DNA from: Centrapalus pauciflorus
Taxonomy: Eukaryota; Streptophyta; Magnoliopsida; Asterales; Asteraceae
Assembly: GCA_020465985.1 (NCBI GenBank)
Contig: JAANYP010007199.1
Location: 434,001 to 498,000 of the forward strand
Length of the DNA stretch: 64,000 bases
Reading direction: 5' to 3'
Shown here piece by piece: positions 43,381 to 54,912 of this stretch. The notes under the pieces are model-generated. The model made no database searches. It was given only the letters and a program-made list of their open reading frames with translations, and was not told the origin of the DNA. A program made the position numbers and the translations under genes. How positions within the stretch are numbered: the stretch's first letter is position 1; each line of letters starts with the position of its first letter.

Positions 43381-45835
43381 ATGGGTGAAAGAGCATTCTT
43401 TCAAAAACATAATATGGTCATATCGCCAGATAGGGAGCTTCCTGAAGCTCAGGCAATTAGACCAATGGTGGAGTTCTTGGCACACTCCAGGGTGTCATAT
43501 GCCCTGTCGCATAATGTGCAAATCATATTGCGGTATGTTAGGCAATTCTGTGAACATTTGCAGGTTGATTGTACAGTGACGCTAACGGTCTTAAGGACAA
43601 GAGTAGTCGGGCAACCTATTGTGTTTTTGCCGATATGCTCCGTCGGATTTTGCAGCTGGGGACTGTAGAACAGGAAGCTGGGCCAATCGATTTCACATTG
43701 GACATAGGGCAAGCAGCCTTTTTATGAATGGGTTATGGACTGGATATAGCTAAAGCTTCGTATATGAAGAGCGGTCTGATAGGCCAATGGAGGTACCTGG
43801 CACACATCATTATGGTGTGCTTTGCCCCTAAAAAGGCCGGTTTTGATTATATCGTATCCAAGATGCAATCGGCCATGATTGCCTTGGTATATAATAAGAG
43901 TTTCAGCTTTTCGGAGATGTTCTTTGCGGAATTCGTGCACCAGATCACTTTTCTGATGTATCCGCATTTTGTGATGATGTTGATCTGTCACTTTTTGCCG
44001 AATCTGCCTCAGCTGCCGGATATTCAAAGTGTGGCAGTGATTGATAAGCGCATTTTTGCTGATTTCCAATCTCATAACGCTCGTAGGGCAGAGCAGATTA
44101 GACCACTGGATGCACCTCTCTTCGGTGCAGTGGTAGATCCAGAGTTTGTAGCCCCATAGGGGGCGAACTGTGCTGGAGAAGGGTCTCAGCCTCAGCCGCA
44201 GCAAGTACAGCAACAGCAGCAACAGCCACAACAACAACAACGCCCTCAGCCACAACAGAGAAGAAGACAAAGAGTTCAGGAAAGACCGACTCAGGCATCA
44301 AGGACTTCGTCAAGCAGAGTCCAGCCATCGGCAGCAGGTCCATCAGTGGATGCTGCGGGCCCCTCAGGCGTGGCCCCAGAAATAGATCCTCGAGTATAGA
44401 CTCTGTAGGAAATTTGGGCACAAGGCTCTCAGCCACAATAAAATATTATTGCTGAGCTTATTGATAATAGCTTGGAGCCGCCAGCTGATTATGATGATCT
44501 TATGAGAGATATAGATGAATATCAGCCTGAGGAAGAAGGTCAAGCAGTGACCACCTCAGAATTGGATTCTGAGGAATCTGAAGAGATAGAAGTTGAAGAA
44601 GTAGCCGTTGAATCTGTTGACCCATTTGTACGCATTGGGCAATACGGCTCAAGAATAGTAGTCAGTCTCAGAGAAGAGGATGGAAAAAGAGTGTCAAGAG
44701 ATTCAGATGACGACGATTCTGATTTTGAAGCTGAAGACCCTACCCCTCTAGTGCCAAGACAAAGGGCAAAAAGGCACAGATTCATGCAGGGAGCTTCATC
44801 TACTTCCACTTCAGAGCCTGAGATTCCTGCTGTTTAACCATCCGTTCAAGCATCTGTTCAACCATCAATCACGCCATCTCCAATAACATCCGTTCCATCC
44901 ACCTCATCCACATTCACTAGTATACCAGCGATTCTCAGAGCTACAGAGAAAAGTAGATTTCCAGACAGTCCAAATCTTCCGGTTGTCCAAAGCAGTTAAT
45001 GAGCTACAAGCGCATAATGCAAAAATTGATCAGGAAAATATTGAACTGAAAACATTTGTTGCTGATCAAGCTGCTGAGATCAAGACCATGAAGTCCCTCC
45101 TCGAGCAGCTAATGAAAAACCTTCAGGCTCAGGGGGAGACAAGCTGCAGAGAAAGAGAAGCGATAAGGAGAGAAGATGACGATGGCAATGATCTCGATGC
45201 TAGAAAAGAAACTGAGCCAGAAAATTTTTCATCTGCTCAGCATGCAACAGTTCAGGGGGAGCCTAGTCAATCTGGAGTTGAAGGAGGTGGAGCTAGTTCT
45301 TCTAAGATTATAGAGAGCGAGATGATAGATGCTCTGATGGATATAGAAGAAGAAGAAATACTTTTTGATTTTGACTTTGAAGATGATGTAGGAGAATTAG
45401 AAGAAGGGGAGTTTGTGCCTGAAGACGTAGTAGATTGGAAGTCTGATGATGAGGTCATGGATGATGAAGACAATAATGTTGACGAAGTGATCATTAATTC
45501 ACAACCTATCACAGAACTATACGTACAGAACGAGCACAATGTCGTTGATATTGACGAGATTAAGCTGGCATCTGTAGAAGACTCAGAGCTGGAGGAAGCT
45601 GAGAAAGAACCAACCAGAGCTGAATTGCTAAATCTATGGTTCAGAAAGGAAGAGAAGAAGGGAGATCCTAAGAGGAAAATGAGGATGAAAGTGCCAGGAT
45701 CTGAAAATCTCTCTGGTGGAATTTTAAGTTGGGTCTTCGACAGAGAACTGCAGCTATTCATACTAAAGGGAAGAGATGGACTCCACTACCTAAGGCAAAT
45801 GCTTAAAGTATTTAACACATTGCCGAAGGTAGAAG
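43381..45835 (+). pseudogene. Sirevirus D third ORF (env-position), cut by the LTR of F
   Basis: The best copy in the window. It starts at ATG 43381 (MGERAFFQKHNMV). A one-base loss near 43630 moves the frame; it continues through a stop near 43724 and then MGYGLDIAKASYMKSG (43728). A Gln-rich stretch (about 44200-44260), a Ser/Pro/Ala-rich segment, an acidic segment with SRDSDDDDSDFEAED and LVPRQRAKRHRFMQ, a frame change near 44965, a coiled coil with FVADQAAEIKTM, and a strongly acidic region with FVPEDVVDWKSDDE (near 45415) follow. The LTR of F replaces the C-terminal domain at 45836. No signal peptide or membrane helix is apparent. It shares domain order with B. The function is unknown; I place it with copia third-ORF proteins annotated as longin-like in Asteraceae, from memory. 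Confidence 0.75.
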
Positions 45836-46500
45836 TGTTGGTACACCCTGTGTGACGATAGCAATCTAAGTGTACTAGCATTTTGGTTAAAGTAATATTA
45901 CAAAGTATTGAGTATTAACGAGTGTTTGATATATGTGTTTATATATGTTTGATAGTTATTAATTGTATGTTTGAAATTGATGTAATGTATTACAAGAAGT
46001 TCAAACATAAAGTTCAAAGATAAATTCAAACATAAGTTAAAACATAAGTTCAAATATAAGTTTAATATGTGAAATTCGAATTTAGAATAAATTCGAATTT
46101 ATCATTATATGACATTCGAATCTATGGTAAATTCGAATGTGCCCTATGAGGCAGATTCGAGAGTGTCAAGGGGACAAACTCTAATGGGCCTTGGGCCTGA
46201 TTCAAGTTTGGCCCATGAGAAACTCGAATGAGCCTCTATAATTAGGGATTAACTCGAATTATTAGGAGACTTTTGCAGAATTCGTGTGAGATTAAGCAAA
46301 AGGGCGATCTCGAGTTTATCAGTGTTGTTAGTGTTCGTTCGGAGAGAATCATAGCGTAGGTTCGTTCGTGGTCGATCGTTCAACGTTGTGATAGTCTCCG
46401 TGTTCTGTGTGAGACTTATATCCGTCAAGCCGTTAACGAGGATTCCGCACTCGTTGACGGTGTCGCGTCAGGATAAATCTGCGTAGTGCAAGACCTTACA
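45836..46500 (+). repeat. 5' LTR of Sirevirus F (665 bp)
   Basis: Starts TGTTGGTACACC and ends CTTACA, followed by AG and a PBS, so it is the 5' LTR of the gag downstream. No PPT precedes it; instead it breaks the third ORF of D, so it marks an insertion (flank AGAAG, 45831-45835). Interior: AAGTTCAAACAT-type repeats (about 45995-46055), TTCGAA motifs, and a candidate TATA (TATAATTA, 46237-46244). Confidence 0.9.
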
Positions 46501-46502
46501 AG

Positions 46503-46514
46503 TGGTATCAGAGC
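46503..46514 (+). other. Primer binding site of Sirevirus F
   Basis: TGGTATCAGAGC, complementary to initiator tRNA-Met, two bases after the LTR. Confidence 0.9.
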
Positions 46515-47128
46515 CTAAGGGGTGTTCTTCGTGTTCATAAAGATACATCCTAGGTTTCTTGACGCTTTTGGACGGTTAATCTCACTTGTTTACGGTTTTT
46601 CGAGCTTATCAAATTGGAATCCGGGAAATACTTTGCTGTTTTTCACGTTTTTGATCGAAATCGATATTTTTACTTGTAAAAATATTGATTTAATCTGAAA
46701 AACGTTAAAAACTCAAGGTATTAGCAGTTTCTCGAATTTGCGGCGCCCGAATCTGTTAAGGAGTAATTACGGTTTTGCTCATTTTCGAGTTTGATCAAAG
46801 TACGCTCCTTTCGAGTTTCCTAAAAAGTGATTTCGAGTTTAGAGGTTTCGGATTTGCCAAATACTTCGACTTTGGACTAAAGTCGAATAGGGGTTCGATT
46901 TTATCTGGTTTCGATTTTGCCTGTTGTTCGAGTTTACCTGGTCATTCGAGTTTGGAAACCTTCGAATTTCCCAAATATTTCGACTTTGATTGGATTTAAG
47001 AACTTAATTCGAATTTAATCCCAAATAGGTTTAAACTTAATTATATTCGAATTCTAAATTCGAAAGAATTAATTTAAATTAATTTCGAATTAAATTAATT
47101 AAGTTAAAATCCAATTATTTTTGAAACA
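46515..47128 (+). other. 5' leader of Sirevirus F
   Basis: About 610 bp noncoding, with the GCGGCGCCCGAAT block near 46741 and many TTCGA(A/G)TTT motifs. Closest in layout to the A leader. Confidence 0.78.
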
Positions 47129-48165
47129 ATGACAAATCTACAATGGTTTTTGGATAGGGATCACGAGGTCGGAAAAGCAAATACTCCGCCTAAACTGATG
47201 AAACTTGAAGATTATTACTGGTGGAAAGATCGGTTTGCCGACTTTGTGCGATTCAACGATATGCGTATGTGGATCTGTATCGACGAGGGATACATTCCAC
47301 CGACAGCTGAGATAGAAGGACGACAAAAGGTTGTTACGTATTCTAAAATGAAGGACGATGACAAAAAGCTGTTTGAAGTAGAAAACCGCGCATACGCTAT
47401 CATGAGAATGGCGTTACCTCAGGACATACTGCACACTTTCCGAAATCAAAAGACATCGAAAGAGCTCTGGGAGTCACTGGAAAAAAGGTGTGAGGGTAAC
47501 CCGAGGGTAAGGAGGAAGCGTATGCAGATGCTTAAGTAGCAGTTTGCGATCTTCAAGGCATTGAAGGATGAAAAGCTGGACGACACCATCACGCGTTTCT
47601 ATCATCTGCTGACTGAGCTAGAAAGTCATGATATTAAGTATAGCGAAACTGAAAAGAATAATAAGCTTCTGGATGCTTTACCGGCCAAATGGGCGATGTA
47701 CGTGGCCATGATTAAGCTTGATGAGGATAAATAGTATACTCTATCTCTGGAGGATGTGGTGGGAACGCTGAGGGCGTATCATTTTGAATTACTGAAGACA
47801 GAAACGGATTATGAACAAGTCCATAATCCAGCAATGTATTTTGGAAAATCAAAACCTCCAGTGGCAACTGTAATGAAGACAGCTACAGCCTTCTTCTCGG
47901 GCGAAACATCGACACCGGCTGAGCCAGAGAATGCACAGACTAGGGATTTCTTAGGGTTTACTCGACCAGAAGAACATCAACATCAGGCTCAACCGGCATC
48001 TACATCTCAGGGATATTCTAAGATGCCTATGAGCGCTAAATCGGCAGAAGACCATTTGAATCTGTTGGCTTCATTTGTGGCCGCATATGCAAATTGCGTT
48101 CAGGGTAAAATCAACGATCCTGCACTCTGAGATGAGGATTACGATCAGGTAGACCCTGATGATCT
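47129..48165 (+). pseudogene. Sirevirus F gag, N-terminal part with three stops
   Basis: Starts MTNLQWFLDRDHEVGKAN and keeps one frame to 48165. In-frame stops lie at about 47537-47539 (CAG to TAG), 47732-47734 (to TAG) and 48128-48130 (TGG to TGA). The sequence is close to A and B gag. It ends at the codons for DPDDL, where the LTR of G begins at 48166, so the coiled coil and zinc knuckles are missing here. Confidence 0.88.
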
Positions 48166-48833
48166 TGTTGGGAAATAGTTTAAGTACATTCAAGCTGTTA
48201 GTTTAGACTTCTCAGACTGTTAGTAGATTTTACATGTAAATACAAAGTTCATGCTGCTAGTTGAAGAAACTCGAGCTGCCAGTGTAAAAGTTCAAGCTGC
48301 CAGAGCAAAACAACTCAAGCTGCTCAGTTCATGCTGTCAAGAGATTCAAGCTGCTCAACAGTTTCAGAAACAGAAAGTGCTGATTTTCAGGAAACGATAT
48401 CTACATGAAGATTCCAGCATATCTACTATCAGAGAAGTCATAGTTCGTCAAGGAAACATATCAAGAAGCAATATAAATACAGAGAATAGGTCGTTCTATT
48501 GTGTAGGAGTTTCTGCATATTTTGAGTCTGTAATTGCTTTGTTGATTAAGTTTTCTTAAGCCTCTAAGGTTGTAAAACCCTAAGAACAGTCTGTGTTCTT
48601 CGTCTAATCAAACAGATTAGAGGTGATTGTAATTGATGAATTCAGCAATACAAACAGTCTTGATTAATTCCTGTGTGTTTATTTATTATTGATTCTGAAA
48701 GTTTTTGTTAAAATAATTAAGTGTTATTCCGCAAACTTCTTGATTAAACTTTGATTCAAAGCAAGATTATTGATTTATACTCTGATAAGTTCAAATCAGT
48801 TAGTCTTGGTAATTCATATTTTAGATCCTGACA
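48166..48833 (+). repeat. 5' LTR of element G, a second copia family (668 bp)
   Basis: Starts TGTTGGGAAATAG and ends CCTGACA, followed by AG and a PBS (48836-48847, TGGTATCAGAGA, last base off). Unlike family-1 LTRs it has no TTCGAA array; instead it has CAAGCTG(C/T)(T/C) repeats near 48190-48360. A candidate TATA box, TATAAATA, is at 48472-48479. The left flank is GATCT; the partner copy is not visible. Confidence 0.88.
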
Positions 48834-48949
48834 AGTGGTATCAGAGACAGGTTTGTCAAACCAGGTTGTTCAAATCAGGTTTTTCAAACCAGGTTACTCT
48901 TTGTTTTTCAAAGTCAAAAACTTTCTTTTAATTTTTCAATTGTTTTGCA

Positions 48950-51577
48950 ATGGAATTTGAAAATAGCAGCAGTGGATCTGGGCAAGGACTCAAAGTGCCT
49001 ATGCTCAAGCCCACTGAGTTTGAGATGTGGAAACTCAGGATTCAACAGCATATTCAATTCATTGATTATGCAATATGGGAAGCTGTTGAGTTCCCTCCTG
49101 TAGTTGATCCAGAACTTGATGATGAGGGAAAACCAGTCAAAACACCTCCAAAAACTGAACTTGAAAGGAAGGCTAGAATGAATGAAGTGAAAGCACTCAC
49201 ACTATTACAAATAGCCATTCCTAATGCTTATCAACATCAGTTCAAAAAGTTTTATACTGCTCACTCTCTTTGGAATGCCTTAGAGAAGAGGTTTGCTGGT
49301 AATGCCAGTACCAAGAGAAATCAAAAAGACCTCTTGAAACAGCAGTATGAAAACTTTTCTGGTGGCAAGAATGAAAACCTCACTCAAATCTTTGACAGCT
49401 TCAACAAACTGATAAGTGAACTGGAAAGTGCAAAGGTCAATCTGGATCAAGATGAAGTCAACAGAAAGTTTCTCAGATCTCTTGGAGAAGAATGGACAGT
49501 CTATGCTGCACAATGGAGAACAAAAGACACTCTTGATGAGATAGAATTGGATGATCTGTATAACAGTTAAGGAGTGTTTGAGACTGAGATTGATGCTAAA
49601 AAGAAATATTTTTCTTATAATCACAATACTGCTCTTCTATCTTCTGAAAAATCTAATAACTGTGATTCTTTCTCAGGTGGTGATGGCAACTCTGCTGAAA
49701 CTCACTATGAGGCCTTTGTTGCCAATGATGGATTATTTGCTCTAAATGTTGAAGACTTGGAACAAATTCATACAGATGATCTTGAAGAGATGGATTTAAA
49801 GTGGCAGCATGCAATGCTGACCATGAGGGCCAAAAGATTTCTGAAAAGAACTGGTAGGGCCAACTTTCAAGCCAAGACAGAAGGCAAACCATCTTTTGAT
49901 AAATCAAAAGTGGAATGCTATAAATGCCATAAGCTTGGTCACTTTGCCAGAGAATGTAGATCTCAAGGTCAACAGCCATCAAGGACTTCACAGCCCATCC
50001 AAACGTCATCATCAACAGCACTTGTCTCTCAAGAAGACAATGTGTTTGACTGGAGTGATCAGACAGAGGAAGAATTTCAAAATCAAGCACTTATGGCAGA
50101 AACATCAAATGTCTCCTCCACTGAACTACCATCTGAGGTAAATTCTAAGCTCTGCTCTCAATCATGCAAAAATATGGTTAAAAAGTACAAAGATCATAAT
50201 GAGAGCATGTGCAAAACTCTAGCTAAGATGGAAGAAAGGAGATATGAATACATGCAAGCCATAGAAGATCTGGAAAAACAGATCAATGATTATAAGGACA
50301 ATGAGATTCAAATGGGTTATGATAGAACCTATCATGAGTGGGAGAAAAAGGAGCTAAATAAGAAAATAGAATCTCTAAATAAAAAGGTAGAAGAGACTGA
50401 ACAAAAGGTGTTTGAGGCTAATAAGAAGCTAGAATCTGTTAACATAGATCTAGGAAACTTCAAGTTAGCAAATCAAAAGCTAGAACACCTAATGGAAGTT
50501 CAATTCAAAGATAGAGTGAAATCTCAGGTCAATCCCAAAGAAGGAATAGGATATAAAGCTACTCCACCTCCATACAATAACAAGTACATTCATCCAATGA
50601 GTGAGGTTGCTGATAGACTTGTCAATGAACCACTAGATGAGTCTATGACTATTGTAGATCCTATTCTTGATAACAGTCCTGAATTAAAAGAAGATAAGAG
50701 TCAAAATAGAGACTGTGACACAAAGAGTGCACCCATAGAAGTCCAAGCTCCCAGTAAGAAAGGAAAAGAGAAGATGAGTGTATGCAATGCTACTCCACAA
50801 GTTTCTGTACATTCTAACTGTAACACTGCATCTTCATCAAAAGGAACTAAAAGAGGTAAAACTGTTTCTATCTGCACATGCCAAAAGCATGGTGTTCAAA
50901 AGTTTCCTAAACAACAGCAGGTAAGAGGAAACCAGAGAAACAAGAACCAGAAATTGACAGAAAAGTCTGGTGTTCCAATTCAAACTGTCAAAAGATGCTT
51001 TCACTGTGGAAGGAAGAATCACTTAGCCAAGGATTGTTTTTACAAACCAGCTGTTGCAAAACAGACTGTGCATCACACAAAATCAAATCCTAATCAGGCA
51101 AAGCACTCAAAAGTGAAACCTTCCACAGCAGCTCCAAAGAAAACAGTTGATCACAGATTCTCAAAAGTTAATAAAAAACAGTCCACACATCAAAAACAAG
51201 TTTTGGCAAAGCCTAAATCAAGTTTTAAACAAATGTGGTGTGTCAAGGACAAATCTGTTGCTCAAACTGCTAATGCAAAAGATCAGACTGCTAAGTCAAA
51301 ATCTGATGCTGTTAATGCAAAAACTGAAACTGTTAGCACTACAAACACAGCTCAAGCTGCTGGGCATCAATCTGGAGCTGCTAGTGAATTATCTGAGACT
51401 GTCAGAAGAAAAGATGATCAAAATAGTTGGATACCTCATATTATCACTAAATACTCTCCAAAGACTCCATCAATTGATCTCACTAAATATAAGAAGTCAA
51501 AAACAGTTTATAGTTATGTCAATGTACAAGGCCAACCCAAAACCAATTTGGTTTGGGTTTACTCCACTACTAACTAA
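48950..51577 (+). pseudogene. Element G gag, one in-frame stop
   Basis: The frame opens at 48950 (MEFENSSSGSGQG) and runs to 51577, broken only by TAA at 49568-49570, which looks like a single-base change because the reading continues with family-like GVFETEIDAKKK. Copia gag domain in the first ~210 codons (LKPTEFEMWKLRIQQ); zinc knuckle 1 CYKCHKLGHFAREC (about residue 323), a Lys/Glu-rich coiled coil (about 400-520), zinc knuckle 2 CFHCGRKNHLAKDC (about 683), and a Lys/Gln/Thr-rich basic tail. It differs widely from family 1 in sequence but not in layout. The stop at 51575-51577 lies in ACTAACTAAG, the same kind of context as in family 1. Confidence 0.88.
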
Positions 51578-51593
51578 GCTGTTATTTGTGCAG

Positions 51594-52762
51594 GGCAACC
51601 ACAGGTCTCCTCATAGATCAAGATGGCATCTGGACAGTGGATGCTCTTGGCACATGACAAGCAATTCTGAATGCTTGTCAAATTTCAAAGGTTTTGATGG
51701 AGGTTTTGTTGCATTTGGAGGCAACTCAAAGGGAGGTAAGGTTACAGGTAAAGGTACTATTAATGCAGGCAACATGACATTCCATGATGTTCTGTATGTT
51801 GAACAGCTTAAGTACAATTTATTGAGTGTCTCTCAAATTTGTGACAAACAAAACATTGTTCTGTTCACAGATTCTGAGTGCATTGTTCTTTCAAAGGATT
51901 TCAAAGTTCCTGAAAATCATGTTTTACTTAGAACACCAAGAAAGGACAATGTTTACTGCCTGGACACAGATCTTTTACCTAAGTCAAATACTTTAAGCTG
52001 TTTAATATCCAGAGCATCATCAAATGAGTCTGCTCTTTGGCATAGAAGGATGTGTCACATGAACTTCAAGTCCATGAATGATTTAGTTAAAAAGAATCTG
52101 GTAAGAGGATTACCACAAAAGGAGTTCATTTGTGATGATCATTGTGTAGCATGTCTTAAAGGTAAGCAACACAAAACTTCTCATAAGACCAAAGAAGTAA
52201 ATTCAATTTCATCTGTTCTTCAGTTGCTACATATGGATCTATTTGGTCCAACATCTGTTTTGAGTTTGAATAAAAGGGCATACTGTTTAGTCATTGTTGA
52301 TGATTTCACCAGATTTACTTGGGTATACTTTCTTAGGTCCAAAGATGAAACTGCTGAGCTAGTTAAGTCTTTTGTCCTTAAGATAGAAAACCAATCCAAT
52401 TCCATAGGGTTAAGGTGATAAGATCAGACAATGGAACTGAATTTAAAAATCACATTCTAAACAGTTTTTGTGAGTCCAAAGGCATTGCTAGACAATATAG
52501 TGCACCAAGAACACCACAGCAAAATGGTGTAGCTGAAAGAAAGAACAGAACATTAATCGAGGCTGCTAGAACAATGCTAGCTGATTCAAATCTGCCAATG
52601 ACTTTCTGGGCAGAAGCTGTTAATACAGCCTGTTATGTTCTAAATAGGGTTCAAGTAGTTCAATCACAAGGGAAAACTCCCTATGAGTTACTCCATAACA
52701 GAAGTCCCCTAATAGCCTTCTTCAAGCCCTTTGGATGCCCATGTACTATCCTTCACACTAAG
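51594..52762 (+). pseudogene. Element G pol: protease and integrase (truncated)
   Basis: Protease DSGCSWHMTS near 51640. Integrase: LWHRRMCH (about 52037), CVACLKGKQHKTSHK (about 52145-52190), MDLFGP near 52232, RSDNGTEF near 52417 and AERKNRT near 52535, all expected catalytic residues present. A one-base frame change near 52405 separates the first and second catalytic Asp. pol is in a different frame from gag, and a splice-acceptor-like TTATTTGTGCAG ends at 51593. Homology to the G family stops near 52762 and family-1 sequence follows. Confidence 0.83.
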
Positions 52763-54912
52763 ACTCACCAAACAAACGGGTTTTTAACAAAACTAATGGT
52801 ACAGTAGAGATTGTGTATAACATTGAAGTCACAAGTTATACACATGAACCCCAAACAGGTCCGGAATGGATATTTGACTATGACACATTGTTTGAGTCAT
52901 TTAACATTCCTTTGGATGAAAATGCAGGTACCATTGAAAAGGATATGGCGACGTTGAATCTGAATGACGAAGGTCACAGCTTTCCAAGGACCACATTTCA
53001 ATCAACATCCGAGCCTACTTCAACTAAAGATGGATCTCCAGAAGTCACTGATTCAGAAGCACCTACAAATGAGAATCAGACTCAGACAACAAATTCCAAC
53101 TCAGAGGAAACTTTCCACGAGGAAGAAAATGTGGAATCTGAGGTTGTTCCCCTGTTAGGTGAAATAGGATCAAATTTAGGAGATAATCTGAGAGTTGACG
53201 AGATAGAGACATCTAGGATCAACAAAAACCATCCTATAGAAAGCATCATAGGAAGTCCTAATGAGGGTGTGCGGACTAGGAGTAGTTTAAATAACAACAC
53301 TGTGTTGTTGTCGATGATAAATGACTCCGAGGCCTTTCATACCTGCCTCTATTCTTGTTTCATCTCGCAAGTAGAGCAGAAAAACGTGCAAATGGCACTA
53401 AAAGATAACTCCTGAGTTGAAGCGATACAGGAAGAACTCTCTCAGTTTAGCAAACTAGAAGTGTGGGAGTTAGTTCCATTACCTCGAGGGGAAATAGCAA
53501 TAGGAACCAAATGGGTTTTTAAGTGCAAAAGACACGATCGGGGTATAGTCACTCGCAACAAGGCAAGGTTAGTTGTAAAGGGTGTCAACCAAGAGGAGGG
53601 AATCGATTACAATGAGGTGTTTGCGCCAGTAGCAAGGTTGGAAGCAATTCGGTTGTTTCTGGCTTTTGCTTCCTTCAAGGGCTTTAAGGTTTATCAGCTA
53701 GACGTTAAGAGTGCTTTCCTCTATGGGAAAGTGAAGGAACTGGTGTATGCAGAACAGCCGCCCGGATTTACAGGTCCGAAATATCCAGAGAGAGTATATC
53801 GATTTGATAAGGCTCTGTATGGATTGCATCAAGCACCGAGGGCGTGGTACGAGACCCTATCCAACCATCTGTTAGAAAATGGGTTTGAAAGAGGAAGGAT
53901 AGACAGTACGCTGTTCGTAAAGTGAAAGGGTGAACACTTCATATTGGTACAAGTGTACGTCGATGATATCATCTTTGGATCATCAGACGAGCAAATGTGC
54001 AAGGATTTTGAGAAGGTGATGAAGTCAAAATTCGAGATGAGTGCAATGGGTGAGTTGAATTTCTTTTTGGGTTTACAAGTTGACCAGGAGAAGGATGGGA
54101 TGTTTATCCATCAGACGAAGTATGTCAACGACATATTAGAGTGCTTTGGGATGGAAGGAACAAAACTGACAGCTCATTTCAGCATGCCGATTCAAGTGAA
54201 TCACAATCTCGGACCGGGTACTGAAAGTGATACCGATGTGGATCCGACGCTATATCGGGCCATGATTGGATCACTTATGTATTTAACTGCTTCGAGACCT
54301 GACATTATGTTTGCTGTGTGTATTTGTGCTAGGTTTCAAGCTAATCCGAAAGAGATGCACATGAAAGCTGTGAAGCGGATTCTACGATACCTCAAGTCGA
54401 AACCGAAGCTGGGACATTGGTATCACGCGGAGGGAGATCTAGAATTGGAGGCGTTCACGGATTCAGACAACGGAGGATGCAGCTTGACGCGCAAGTCAAC
54501 AACTGGAGGTTGTCAATTCCTAGGAGGGAGACTCGTTTCCTGGCAATGCAAGAAACAGACGTTGGTAGCCGTGTCAACGTGCGAGGCCGAGTATGTTGTT
54601 GCTGGTAGTTGCTGTTCACAGGTTCTGTGGATACAACAACAATTGCGGGATTACGGTTTGGCTTACACTAAAACTCCTATTAGGATAGATAACCAGTCTA
54701 CAATTGCTATAACTAATAATCCAGTTAAACACAGTAAAACCAAGCACATAGACATAAGACATCATTTTATACGTGATTGTGCTGAAAAGAACTTAATCAA
54801 GCTGGTTAAAGTGGCAACGGCTGATAATAATGCTGATTTATTTACCAAAGCTTTTGATAAGTCACGGTTTGAGTATTTGATTCAACTAAATGTAATGCGC
54901 AACCCAAAGTGA
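52763..54912 (+). pseudogene. Family-1 Sirevirus RT and RNase H after the 52762/52763 join
   Basis: Begins in the integrase/RT spacer (TCACCAAACAAACGGG) in family-1 wording. From 52813 one frame runs to the stop at 54912 with two in-frame stops near 53413 (TGG to TGA) and 53923. RT: KWVFK near 53510, QLDVKSAFLYG near 53697, YVDDIIFG near 53957. RNase H: TDSDNGG near 54460 (other copies TDSDYGG), CEAEYVVAG near 54581. Close to pol of B and E. It may be F's own pol rejoined to G by deletion, or a recombinant. Confidence 0.85.

Noticed and set aside
43381..45835. Genuine retroviral-type envelope gene
   Set aside because: No signal peptide, fusion-peptide-like segment or membrane anchor is apparent; only the position after pol is env-like.
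45836..46500. Single LTR shared as the 3' LTR of D and the 5' LTR of F
   Set aside because: No PPT precedes it and it interrupts D's third ORF before its C-terminal domain, so it is only the 5' LTR of F inserted in D.
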